The notes under the pieces: generated by a model
Told to the model about the DNA's origin: nothing
Database searches by the model: none
What the model saw: only the letters and a program-made list of their open reading frames with translations
Position numbers and translations under genes: made by a program
Source: Anseranas semipalmata
Taxonomy: Eukaryota > Chordata > Aves > Anseriformes > Anseranatidae
DNA: 64,000 nucleotides
Assembly: GCA_013399115.1 (NCBI GenBank)
Contig: VXAA01004301.1
Span: 626,085 to 690,084 of the forward strand
Direction: 5' to 3'
Shown: positions 25,801 to 37,716 of the stretch, one piece after another
How positions within the stretch are numbered: position 1 is the stretch's first letter
How the letters are laid out: every line of letters starts with the position of its first letter

Positions 25801-27739
25801 ACACAGGCAGATGCTTCATATTCTTCCAGAACTTGAAACCTGGACTGCTCTTTATGCAAGGAACAATTCAATAGTTTAATAGTTCAATAACTAACCTATT
25901 TAGTTATCTAACTGTAGTAGCCAGGAAAAGGTATTTTCCTAGCTGTGGTTTCTTTTGCTATTGTATTGCTGTTGATTGGGTGTCAATAGTAGGGGACATT
26001 GTATTTTAAAACAGTAAGTGTTTTTTCCAATGGGAACAATGCTTTTTCCTATGATACACATTCAACAATTTTATTTCTTTAATAGATCATTTCCTTGGAT
26101 ACCTTAGAGAGCCTCCAAGGCAGTATAAATCTTTTCATGAATTCTTTTTTTCTTTTCTGCACGAAGAATGGCAGTAGCTTGGAAGAAACTTGCAGTGAAC
26201 AGCCTGCAGCCTTTTCTAGGTCTTTCAAACTCTTTTTCTGAAACCAAAAAAGAGCCTGGGATGATATCAAACCCAGTAACCTGTATCTCACTTATTTGAT
26301 AGCCAGAAGACATGCTAGCCTCTGGCATTTGGGGCCCTAAAATTCAGAAGCTGATTATATTTGCCTTCTGTCCTAGGACATCTGGTACTCCTCCTAACCT
26401 GCTATTCTTTCAATACTCTAGCAGCCACCCTCAGTCCCTTCCATGCTTTTTCCTCCCCTGCTTTTCTTCCTCTCTTTTCTGCAGTACAATGTCACTCCCA
26501 AATGAAGATTTTAAAGAAAGAAAACATTGTTTAAAAAAAAAAAAGTCATGAAAAGAATATGCCATGCAACTGTTCTCATTGGATTCATTTTCTTGTATGT
26601 TGTAAATGTCTCCTCAAATTGCTTTGTGCTATGTCCTCTCACATATATAGCATTTACTTCATGTGCTTTTGCAGTAATTAGCGTAACTGGGGCATTCTGG
26701 ATTCAAGCTCAATATAAATGTTAATGAGTCCTGTGGGAAAAAATGAGCTAATTCCTGCAATTAGGGTGATAAGGCTTATTAATAAGAGAAGAAAAAGGAG
26801 GGAGGGCTTAAGGCTGATCAGACTACAGCTTTTCCAGGTTTGTAGCCTGATCGTTACTGTTGCACAGGTGAGAAGAGCATCTTTTTTTCTTTTTCTTTTT
26901 CTTTTTTTTTTTCTGAAATGTCTTTTGTTGTTGCTTTGTGTAAAAACAAACTGAAAGGGGGCTTCATTGGCCCCAGCCTGGTTCATCTCCAACATCTAAG
27001 CCTTTTGGACCTGTTCCATTGTGCATGTTTGAGTGGAAAGTGGAATCCCCATAAGAATCTCATAGCTGTAGTGACAGCAAGAAGATATTAAGAGTTGGTT
27101 TCCAGTCTACGTTCCCTACCAATTACTTTACCTGTTGCTTCAGCTGCACCACAGACCTCCTCATCCTCAGTTCCTGCCTTCTCTTCTCCTTGGTTTCGAG
27201 CACCAGAAATTTGCTTCTTTGTACCAGCACTCTCAGCTATTAATCACAGGTCTCAGATCCACACCCTTGTTTCTGTCATCTGCCCTGCTATGTGATGAGC
27301 TCAATGCATTGGAAGCAGGAAATGTCAAAGACTACCTTCAGCAAACTGAGATGTGACTAGTGTGTAGGCACATGTAACAGTCAAGGACTCTTGTAGCAAT
27401 GCTTAAAGTATGTTTCATTAGATTTTACATACAAGGCTTGAGATTTTTTCATAGTTCAAGTAAGCTTCCAGTAGGACTAGAGTCACTACCCTGTTAACAC
27501 CTGGAAATCTCTAAATTCAATTAATTAATTTTTGGAAGTTTAAGCCTTAGCAAAAGCAGGATGTAAAGATTTGCTTTGGCTTGAGAGGCCTAGCAAACAG
27601 AAAAGCAAATGATAGTTCAGTGGGACAAATGAGGTCAAGAAAGATGTCATGTCTTTAAGGACAACCTCCTCTTAGCACTAGAACAGTTCATCCTTGTACT
27701 CAAGAAAACGAGTAAAATGTATCAGGAGACTGGCTTAGC
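22806..27739 (+). other. SPTLC3: SPTLC3 intron 1, 5' part
   Basis: Start of the roughly 30.2-kb first intron (22806-52957), opening with GTAAGG. No exon-like segment or known repeat is recognised here apart from a GT-rich microsatellite near 25386-25400 and a pyrimidine-rich tract near 26881-26912. Open frames of 60-105 codons on both strands have no recognised relatives. Confidence 0.6.
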
Positions 27740-29403
27740 TAACCAGGTAACCCATGATTGACCTCCAGTGCAACCAGGCAGTGTACAAGAGGAATGGGCT
27801 ACAAAGGAAAGTACGTAGGGATGGTGTTAGGAAAGCAAAAGCTTACCTAGAATTGACACTTGCAAAGGATATCAAGGGAAGCAAGAAGAGCTTTTACTGC
27901 TACGTTACTAGTAAATGAATAAACATGGAAAATGTGGCTAGTTTCTGAATGGGGTGGGTGACTTAGTGATGGCAGAAACAGGTAAAGCTGAGGTACTTCA
28001 TGCTTTTTTTGCCTCAGTTTTCACTAACAAATTCTCATCTGTTGCCTCAAACCACCAGATTTGAGGAGGAGAGGAACTACCAGTGGTGGAAGAAGATTGA
28101 GTCATGGATCTCTTGAGAAATCTTAAGCCATATAAGTGCATGGGACCAGAAGGGATGCATCCAAGTATGCTGGCTGATGTCATACTGTCCATACCTTTCA
28201 AAGATGATATCAAAAAAGATCCCTGATAATCAAAAGGCAAATATTCCACCTATCTTCAAGATGTAGATAACTTCTAGTAAAGATTGTTTCTGGGAGCATA
28301 AAGGTGGTGGTATTTGGGAATAGCAAGCGTGGATATACCAAAGGTAAATGATGTTTGGCTGACTGTCTTCTATGATGAAGTGACTAGATCTGTGAAAGAG
28401 AGGAGAGTGATGGGTGTCATCTACCTTGACTTTAGCAATACAGTCCTCGTATGCTAGTTGGGACATTACGGTCTTGGTGGGTAGACTAGTGTATGGGCTA
28501 ATAACTGGCTGGATCATTGGGCTCCAAGGGTAGTGGTTAGTGGTGCGTGCTTTGCCTGGAGGCTGGTTACAAGTGGAGTTCTCAGGGGTCTGTCCTGGCA
28601 TCTGTCCTGTTTAATAACTTTATCAACAAATTGGAGAAAGGAAACAGAATGCCTGCTCTCCAGCTTTGTGGACAACACCAGACAATATGCTCAAGAACAA
28701 GGCCACCATTCAGAGGGATGTAGACAGACTGGAGGAATGTGTCAGTAGAAATATCGTGTAATTCAACAAGTACAAATGCAAAGCTGCATTGCATTGATAT
28801 AGGCTGGGAACTGACTGGCTTGGGAGCAGTTTTGCTGAAAAGGGCCTGTGAGTCTTGGCAGACAGTCCTCTACATATCAGCCAGCGTTGCAGCCTGGCAG
28901 GGATGAAGACTATCAGCATCCTGGGCTATATTAGCAAGAGTGTAGACAGTGTGTTGATCCACTTTTGGCACTTCCTAGATGGCATTTGGGATGCTGCATC
29001 CAGCTTTGGGCCCACCAATACAAGAAAGATGTTAAGTTGGAGTGACTCCAGTGGAGAGCCACCAAGGATGGTCAAGGGGGCTGGAGCACCTGCCTGATGA
29101 GGAGAAGCTGTAGGAGCTGGGTAAGTGAGGCTCTTTATTGAGGTGCACAGAAGGAGAACAAGAGACAGTGGTCATTGAAATGGGAGAGATTTCATATATG
29201 GAGAAAGGGAAAAATTCAGGATGCAGATAACAGCAGTGAGAGAGTTTGCTCTGGAACTTGCAGCATGGAGGCTTTCCAGACCCAGCTGGGCAAAACCCTG
29301 AGCAGCCTGCTGGGAATTTGGTGTTGACCTGCCTTTGAACAGGAGGTTTGGACCAGAGGCCTGCTGTGACCCATCCAGTCTGAGTGGGTCTGTGATCCTG
29401 TAG
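27740..29403 (+). repeat. CR1 LINE, 5'-truncated, reverse-transcriptase remnants
   Basis: A degraded CR1 in sense orientation to SPTLC3. It shows the ORF2 landmark GAGGTACTTCATGC...TTTGCCTCAG near 27.99 kb, a GPEGMHP-like finger motif (GGACCAGAAGGGATGCATCC near 28.14 kb), and a YLDFSN remnant of the conserved YLDFSKAFD motif near 28.42 kb. CTGTTTAATAACTTTATCAA follows near 28.61 kb, then the TGGACAGGCTGGAGAAATGG-type block and the CATCCTGGGC block. It ends with GGTCTGTGATCCTGTAG at about 29403, the usual tail. Frameshifts and stops run throughout, so it is non-functional. The left edge is uncertain by about 100 bp. Minus-strand open frames of up to 123 codons here are only its antisense. Confidence 0.9.
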
Positions 29404-31808
29404 TATAAGGAGGCAGCATTTCTCTGGTGACAGTCAGCTATAGTGATGGACAGAAAAATGGACAGAATTGATATGGAAGCCCAGTGGGGCTCCTGCAGGT
29501 GATTACCTGGCAAGATAGTTATGTATATTAGCTGTATGTGCCATTCAGGTTTCTGAGTTCTGGAAAATCACTTTTCAGTGGCAAATGTCAGAGGAGCTGC
29601 CAACATAAAAATCAGTAAGGAAAGCTCATTTAGTTTCACTGGTCCCATCCACAATGCTAGTGGAGTTTGCCTTCATCTTTTAAAAGTTTTTGATCAAATG
29701 GAGGTTTTTCAGAGGGTGAAGATTTGGCCAGCTTTGATAACGATTTAAAAAGAATAGCCAAAGGCTCAACCCTCCTGTAGAATTTCAAATCCCTCCTTTA
29801 AAAATGAATACAGTGAACTTGCTCAGTAAAAGTATAGCATTGAATTGTGGATGCGTTTTGTTTGTTTGCTGGGCTTCCCCAATCCTCATTGCTTTAACCA
29901 AGCTTAAAAAAAAATCAGATTGAGGCAGACACTTGTTCTGCAACATGTCAGCCAGAAGGGTTAAAATCTGGGAAATCATTTGCAACCATTACTGTGTATG
30001 TACCTAAACTGCAGGGCCTGTGAGTGCTTCCAAGCTCAGGTTCTGCTTTGACACTGGTGTGAACAGGAACAGAAGACCAGAACTCCAAGAGATGCCACAG
30101 CACATGCTGGTGCTTTTCTGGATGGTAACTATGTGCCCTGTAACTTTCGTACTGCCTGAAATAGTGTATTATCGCTATCTCCTAGATGGTTGTGATACAC
30201 TCATTCTAAAAAGCACAGCTGTGAGTTCTGTGCTGTTTTTGGCAGGTGTGGGGGGAGTTGTCTGCAGCTTGCTATGCTCTCCTGGAGCTCCTTTCTCACT
30301 AAATATATATTAAACTCCTAGATCGGGATTATACATTTACTCTTTGGGTAAAAGACCACGTTTTTTCACAGCAGCTTACTCTTGCTCAGTAGAGGTAACT
30401 AGTAAAAGGAAGCCATGAAGTGGTTAGTCCCACTGCCTGCATACTAATGCCCCTCCAGTGTGAGAATTAATTACCTTTGCAAGTTGTAAGTAGCAGTATA
30501 GCATTTTCTACCTGCTGTGTCATCAAGGGATGTACCTGGCTGCATTCCGTTGCAGAAGCAAGTTCATGCATATAATGGGCAGAATGATAAGGTAATGGTT
30601 GTTTAGGGACTGTCTAGGTCTCTACAAAACCTGAATTTAGCCAGAATAGTGGTTAAACACCATGTTGCTTCTCACAGCTTGCTGTTTGCAAGTGTGCAAT
30701 GGCGATTCAAATCCTCTTTTATAGGGTACTAGACACCATAAAGAGCCTTTAATTTATCATGATATGGGGATCTGTTTCTGCTGCCAACATAACTATGAAC
30801 TCTCTCAAGGATTATTATTTTTTAATTTCTTTTTGAAGAAAATTAACATTTGTTGTGGCTAAGACTGTGGCATCAAGCAGCAAAACAGGAAATTTAAATT
30901 TCCTTACAATGATCACTGGTTCAGCCAGAGAATTTCTGCCATTCCTGGCAGCTAATTTTTCCACAGAAAACACTTTTTGAAAGTAACTAAGCCAGAAGTT
31001 TTGTGAGGCCATTGTCTGAGAGAGTTGTCATTGCGGGATGGATGTTGAGTTGGGAAGAAAAATAGTTTAAGGAGCAGAGCAGACAGCAGGAATCAGCAGT
31101 ATTCTGTGCCAGACCAAAGAGGACCAAGAGGCTTTCACTCTTCGGGATATGTTAATTCAGCCAGATAGCTAGAGCATTCAGCAAGATGCCTTTGGTGTGA
31201 AACTGTGAGGTGAACAGCTGAATTCCCAGGGCAGAAACTATCTACGTGCACCCATGTCTTCAGCACGAGGTAATGCTTAACCTGTTCTGGCCAGGTGACC
31301 TTCTCCCTCCCATGATCATAGGAAGGGGTCCAACAGAGGTTTGAGAGTGACCCGTATCTGTCTTCAGTCTGAGACAGAAGATGCTTCTGCTGCAACTAAT
31401 CTCTGAGACCGAAAGTATTTTGAATTCTTGGGAGATCATCTGGTGTAGATGTAACACAGTAAAGCTTTGTTTGTTCTTATCTCAGTCTTTTCAGAAATCA
31501 TTCAGATGTATCCTTTCTTTTGCTCATTCAGCCAAGCACAGCCTTTGGCATCTTATCTGTTATTTCCCTGTCTTACATAAAAATCTATTTCTGCCCTCCT
31601 AAGCCTACCTAGAAGTGGGGATTTATTGACTGAGCAGCAGGAATATGGAAAGGCAAATCTGTGGTGAGGAGCTGAGACTTGTAGCCATTCCAGCTGACAT
31701 CATGCTGCACTCTGCTTCCGCCAGGAACTTCCATTTGAGTTGCTGCTTTCCTGTTGCTGCTGCTGATTCACATGGTCTGAAGGGCTGCCGTCCAGCCCTC
31801 TCCGTGAC
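29404..31808 (+). other. SPTLC3: SPTLC3 intron 1, unannotated stretch
   Basis: No gene or repeat family is recognised. Open frames are short and overlap on both strands. Confidence 0.55.
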
Positions 31809-32183
31809 TCATGGGTAGTTATCTGAGACTTCAACCTGGCTGATCTTCACAAGCTGTTGACCTACTCTTGGAATCACAGCAGCCATTTGTACGTTCCTGA
31901 GCTTCTCGGGGATGTTCTGCGAGAGAGTGACTCAGTCTGTCCCCATATTCAAATTTCTGTCTGTTCCTTGTGTCTCCACAAAGCTCATCATTTTTCTTTT
32001 GAAAGGAATGTTTCTCCCTTTGTGTGGCTCCTTTAGGTTGTACTTCTTGAAGGTAAAGGCAGATGCGATCAGGATGTTGTTCACGATATTGTGGGTGGGG
32101 ATATCTGTGAAGATCACCCAAAATGCTGCCTAGAGAGGGTAGAATACAGCTGTTTCCACCCAGTCCTCAGCAGCAGTGTGTCA
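31809..32183 (-). pseudogene. Unidentified codon-like, stop-interrupted segment
   Basis: Read on the minus strand, one frame between a TGA at 32181-32183 and a TGA at 31809-31811 is open except for TAG at 32130-32132 and TGA at 31932-31934. It gives blocks of 16, 65 and 40 codons in a single frame. The middle block includes IFTDIPTHNIVNNILIASAF and KKYNLKEPHKGRNIPFKRK; the last includes NIPEKLRNVQMAAVIPRVGQ. Third positions favour C or G (ATC, AAC, GTG, CTG, AAG, GAG), unlike the AT-rich intron around it, which is why it looks like former coding sequence. I do not recognise the family. It could be a retrocopy, a decayed exon of an unrelated gene, or part of a mobile element. The plus strand over the same bases also has a 73-codon frame, so strand is not certain. 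Confidence 0.35.
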
Positions 32184-32809
32184 GTGACTGTAGTGACTTG
32201 ATATAGGAACCATGGAAGCCAGGGAATATAACTTGACAAATAAATTAAAGGCCATCTGTGACTGTCAGCTTTTTACCTCATTGTCAGCTGCTCCCAGGAA
32301 GAATCCCAGCCCTGTGATCTGATTAAACGTTATCTCCTGCTCGGGCCGTGTGCTGATCAACCTCACTGCTAGAGCTTCAGGTGCTACACAGAAACCAGCA
32401 CCAAACAATGAAACAATTCAAAGTGAACAAGCTTTTGTTGAAGACATTTCATGGTCCAAGAAACCAGTTGAAAAAATCAATGTGTTTCTCAGGTTTTTAA
32501 GATCATATTCATATAAATTCATCTAATTTGAGCTTTTGAACTTCTGGCAATCTCTTGAGACCAGGCATGCTCAAAGGGAACGTTTTACTTGGTCTTTGTC
32601 ATAAAATTTTTTGTCTGCGTGTCTGTTGATGTTGTATTTTCTTTATATAAGGCATCGCTCTCCTGTGTTGTCACTGTACAATTTTTCCTTGCATCACTGT
32701 TTTATACAAACAGCTTTTTGGTTTGCGTATGTGGGTGGTAAAATTGTTTGGGAGGTTCTAGCAGGTACAAGGGAGTGTTAATACCCAAGGGGGAAGTCTC
32801 ATTGCTTTG

Positions 32810-32840
<31 letters not shown>

Positions 32841-35800
32841 GTTGTTTTGTTTTAGTAACACAGGAAACAAAACAGGGATTTGATGCAAATGTCACCCCTT
32901 TTTCTCTTTCCTAATCATAGTCGTCCCTCACCTATGAGCTATCATCCTTGATTGCTTTTCACTTGCTTTAGATTATGTAAGACCCAATAGTGAGGTTCTT
33001 ATAAGCCTTTAAGTATTGAATTGCTGCATCTGTGCACACGTGTGTGTGTGTTACAGTCCAGTGTAATCCCAGGTTGAGAAATGTAAAATGACTTTATCAA
33101 ATTATATATGAAGAATGTCACGTGGGTAGAATTGTCTATTAGTCATTTTTGGATTCAATACAGTGTATAACAGCGTCTCTTCAAGTTGAACTCAGAATCT
33201 TTGATTCTAGTATCTGATTCTTACTCAAAATCAAGCAGGAATAAGTAGATTCCAGAACAAGAACAAATGTTTGCCAAAATCTACAACTTTTAAAGAAAAA
33301 TGTTAACGCATTTGTTTCATTCTGTGACAATTATGCTGTTGATATATGCTAAGCCTAATTGTTTGTTCTTAAAATCTACAAGTGTTTTCAAGAGATGGAA
33401 AGTTTATTAATTCTGTCATCAGGCTTAATTTTGATATGTATGCAAATTGAAATGGTATGTTGACATGCAGTAGTGTGAAATATTGGATATCCTGTGTGCA
33501 TTAGTAAGACTTGGCAAAATAATTATGAGCTAGTTTTCTGTCTTGAGACAGGATGCCTGTGCTTTGGGAACTGAGCATCTTGAACCCAAGATGAAACTGA
33601 ATTTTATTAAACCTTTTGTACTAGGAGAGGTATAATGTGCTGCATTCCTGAGAAGGAATTAATTGGCCTCCTTATGTGTCTTGTTCACTAGCTAAAGAAT
33701 GAAAATTCTGTACAAGATGATTGTCTTTAGCCTGAAATATACAGTATAAAGAAGGGCTGAAAGGAGGCCGTCTTCTTTTTGGTTTGTATGTTTATTGTAA
33801 GCATGGATGGGTGAGCAGGCTGGCTCCAAAGTCTTGGCCTTTGGGTAATGGTGCTCAGTGTGGAAACCTCTCAGAGGACTTGTTTTTCAGCATAAAGTGA
33901 TGTCTTCAAGATCCTTCCATTTCCCTACACTGCAACATATTCCCAAGCATGTGGGTTCACCTGTCTGTTTCCAGCAAGGTTTTCTTTGTACTTCATTGGT
34001 GTCTTGGCTCTTCCTAAATTTCTTTTCTGACAAGAGAAATCTATTCTTTTTACTATCTTACTGTCTAAAGGAAGTCCTGCCATCACATTTTTGATTTGGG
34101 AAGGAAATCACTGTGGCTTTTTCATTAGAGATCCATTTTTGGAGGCTATGCAAGAGTGAAAGTCACCAGACCCTTTGCTAGTAATGAACAAAACCATATA
34201 ACCAAGTATGACAGATCGAAAAAGGAGCTCTGTCAGATTACATCTCCCCCCAGCCCAAAGTATCAATTAACTGATACTTTTGAAAATGTTGACATTTCTA
34301 TGCTTTTAGCACAACATGATTAAATTAAGCAAAGGAAGGTAAAAAACAGCTTTACTCATCTATAGATGGAAAATATTCTAAAGCTTGCAAAGAAAACGTA
34401 CTATTAGTAGTTTTTTACGTCTATGATTCAGTATAACTGGAGACCTTCTGAAAACTTCTCTTGCATGTGGGCTGAGAATTACATGTTTTTATGTAGCAAA
34501 GTGAAGCATATGTTTTTATTTAATTCTGTTATTATTATTAGCAGAAACTTTGGCTTTTTTGGCTGTTACAGTACGTACCTGATGAGAAATAGTGTTGCAA
34601 TCGTATGATTTTGTTGCAGGAATGTTAATGTTTACAGGAAACAATTTCATTCAATGACAAATTATTCAGATTCTTAAAACAAGGGCATGCTTATTTTCAT
34701 TCCCTGCTGAATGCTTTACAGGTGTCAAAAATGTATGTGTTTGGGGGAGTGTTGTATGAGGGGGGGAAAAAAACCTTACATAGTTTGTAAAACGCTATTT
34801 ATGAAACTGTGCTGAAATTTAATCTGTTTGTTTTGACCTGGTTTTCTATAGAAACAAGACATACGTAGTGATGGTAGCTGTCTGTCAACTCCATAATAAC
34901 TTGTGAACCTGTCAGCCATTTTCAGTGGGATTTGACAAAGCCTTATCACCCGCTCTTTCCTTAAAGTAGGCAGCTGGGCACAGGAAAAAAAGCCCTGCAT
35001 GCTCCTTGTTTAATGAGGAGCTGCTGTCTCATTTCTCCTCACTTCTCCTGTACACTTTCTAGTAGAAAGGAGATTCGATCTATGTGCCAAATAAGAAGGA
35101 CATTTCTATTGGTGTGTTGCTTTATTTGATAGCAAAGTCAGTCTACATGAGACATGCACAGAAACCCAGAATTTGTTATTCCCCAAGTTCACAGAGCTCT
35201 GTTTACTTCTGCTCTAACTCATTTCTGCATGGCATATATCTTGTCATTGCATTTTTGTGGATTTTTTTAGACTGTAAACTTTCTGAGATAAGGGCTTTAT
35301 TTTCTGTTCTCTTCTTGTAAAATACTTTGTACACATAAGAGCAGTATCTGTTAAGTGTGATTTCATTCATAGGGGATTTTCATGAGCCTTCCCACATTTT
35401 GCAACTGTCAGTGATTTGTCATCGATATTGTATAAGGCAGTTGAGCTATCTCCTTCTCTAGTTGCTGTGGTTAAGCCAGGATAGAAAAGTGTACCTTGCT
35501 CTTATTTCTCATGGGACATTTCTCCTCTACCAATATATCTATAGGTGAAACCTGAGTTTAAATTAATGTACTAAATCACAATTACTGATTTGCAGTAATT
35601 CAATTCTAATTCAGTCATGCATCAGTTTTTCATCTTTAGAGGAGACTGGTCCAAAGGTAAGCAAATTCAAAGTCGTAATTGTCATCTAGCTGGTGCTTAC
35701 CCATTTCACAAAGGCTGCATGATTTCAGCTCAACTCCTGTTGATCACACATCGCACCTAACTCAGCAATGGCATTCTAGTGGGAGATGTATTTTGGGACA

Positions 35801-37416
35801 TCAGCATAAAGACGGGAATGTAATGGATACAAACCTCTTGCCCTGTGACAGGTAGTTTCTGTAAGCTTGGGCAGAAGATTGGTAGAAGATTGGCATTTTA
35901 GAGAGCTTTGGCTACTTCCCTGAGATTTAGGGAATTAGAATTAGATTAGAAGACTTTTTTTCAGGGCTACCCATAGAATAACTTGAATAGTGTGGAAAGT
36001 CTGTTAGAGAGCTTTTAACTAGATCCACAAGAAAGGCTTCTGTCTTAAAAATGTGGTCTGAAAGACTGGCAGAATAGGGTTTAAAGATTCTTTAGTTTTC
36101 TTGTTGTTTTGGGTGATGATTTGTTGGGGAGAGTAATCAAAATATCTCAGCACCCTGACACTCCTCAGTAAGTAACCACCATGGCTGACAGAGTAATTTG
36201 TCTGCAGAATACACTCTTTGCTACTCATCCCTATCTTCCATTCCAGCTTTTGCATCTTCCTGGCTTATAGCTAACGTTTCAGGGCTACATTTAGTCACTA
36301 TTGCATAGTGTGTTGCATTCTTGGCTGTGCTACGTGTCCACTTTCGTGGTTTGGGTAAAAAAAGCCAACCATTTTCCACAGGACTCGCTCAGGGTTTGCA
36401 ATACAATGTTTCCATAGAGCTGTGAAAGATGGGCATTTACCATGTGTAGGTAATCGTATTTACCAAATATACCTTCTTGGAATAGGGAACATATTTACCT
36501 ATCAGATCATGATGATAGCCAGAGTTAGTCTGAAATTTTCTGGCACAATTTCTTGAAACTTGTAGTAGAAGCAAATGAACCAGTAATACTTTCTATATTA
36601 TTGAACAAAGCTTTTTTCTTACCTTGACACAACTGCTAGCTTCTTGTTTGCTAGCCTTATTTAGCCATCTTTAAAACAAGCAGCCACAACTCTGTTTTGT
36701 CCATTTACACGTTCTGGCAGATCATTGCAAAACAGAACAAGAGTTTGTGATTTTTGGCCCATATCATTCAACGTGTAAGATTTAGCAGAGCTCATAAACA
36801 ACACTATTTTAACAATTGAATGGGTAAGAACATTGCCAGGGCTTTGAAATATTCTGTATTTTGAAAATGTAGTTAAATCTCAAAAAAAGTTTAAAAACCA
36901 CACACACATGTAAGATGTTGGAAGGGAAGGACATCCCTAAAGCTGCCAGGAATAGGTCTTATGTATGGATACTGGTCACTTTTGGAATAGGAAAATTAAT
37001 TCTGAAGCTGCATGATATCTAATTTATCTAATATTGGTTAGTTCACATATTCAGATTACTCATCAGCTACGTACAAAGCTGTCTATGTCATAAGCCAGGC
37101 CAGTTACGATTATAAATAGTTTGAGTTAGGTCCCACTTCTCCATTTGTTATGAGAAAAGCATGCTTGTGAGAGAGACATACCTACCTGGTACAATTTCTA
37201 AGTATTCAAGAGGCAGTATTATGGGCAAGGAATCTCATGAGGATAAAACATGAATTTTTGTAACTCCTTCTCACTTTCAAGTCAAGGTCAGTAAAATCTG
37301 TATTAGTCAATGCAAGGGACAGAGAGCTCTCTCACAGGTGACAAGTGGCCAGGCAGGGTGGAAATGGGGGGGGTGAGATAAAGCACTGCTTGAACTGGAG
37401 AGTCTGGTTTGCTTGG
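32184..37416 (+). other. SPTLC3: SPTLC3 intron 1, unannotated stretch
   Basis: AT-rich, with no recognised exon or repeat family other than the poly(T)/poly(A) junction at 32810-32840. Short frames on both strands are treated as chance. Confidence 0.55.
32810..32840. repeat. T17/A14 junction, perfect palindromic homopolymer
   Basis: Seventeen T are followed directly by fourteen A. The two arms are complementary and could fold back as a hairpin. This may be two adjoining simple-repeat tracts or an assembly or polymerase artefact. Confidence 0.85.
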
Positions 37417-37560
37417 TTGTCCTGCGGAGCGAGCTGTGTTCAGCAGTGCGGTAGCGCTCGGATGGAGTGAGGTGGAGCTGCCCGAGGCAGCAAAATGCAC
37501 TGTGAGAACTGGGTCAGGGGTGTGCCGAGCTCGTCAGGGTGCCGGTGTAGCCAGAGGCTA
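37417..37560. other. Local GC- and CpG-enriched patch in intron 1
   Basis: Several CpG dinucleotides cluster here (GCGGAGCGAG, GCGGTAGCGCTCGG, GCCGAGCTCGTC, GTGCCGGTG) in an otherwise CpG-poor, AT-rich intron. A purine-rich stretch continues to about 37716, with short frames on both strands. It is too small for a normal CpG island. It might be a minor internal promoter, a lncRNA exon or an old insertion; none of these is shown by the sequence. Confidence 0.35.
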
Positions 37561-37716
37561 GAGAGGGAAAGCCAAGAGGAGGTGAAAGGTGGATGGGTTG
37601 AGCCTGTGGCAGGTGATCTCAGCCAGGATGAAGGCAAGGAACCAAGGGGAAGGAATGGTGCAATGACAGGAAGATGTGGGTCGGTGAGCAGCTGCAATCT
37701 TAAAGGGAGGAGGTGA

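Noticed and set aside
28230..28601. 123-codon minus-strand open frame
   Set aside because: It is antisense to the degraded CR1 reverse-transcriptase region on the + strand.
36910..36955. GATGTTGGAAGGGAAGGACAT as a CR1 fragment
   Set aside because: Only about 20 bases resemble CR1 and the flanks do not follow.
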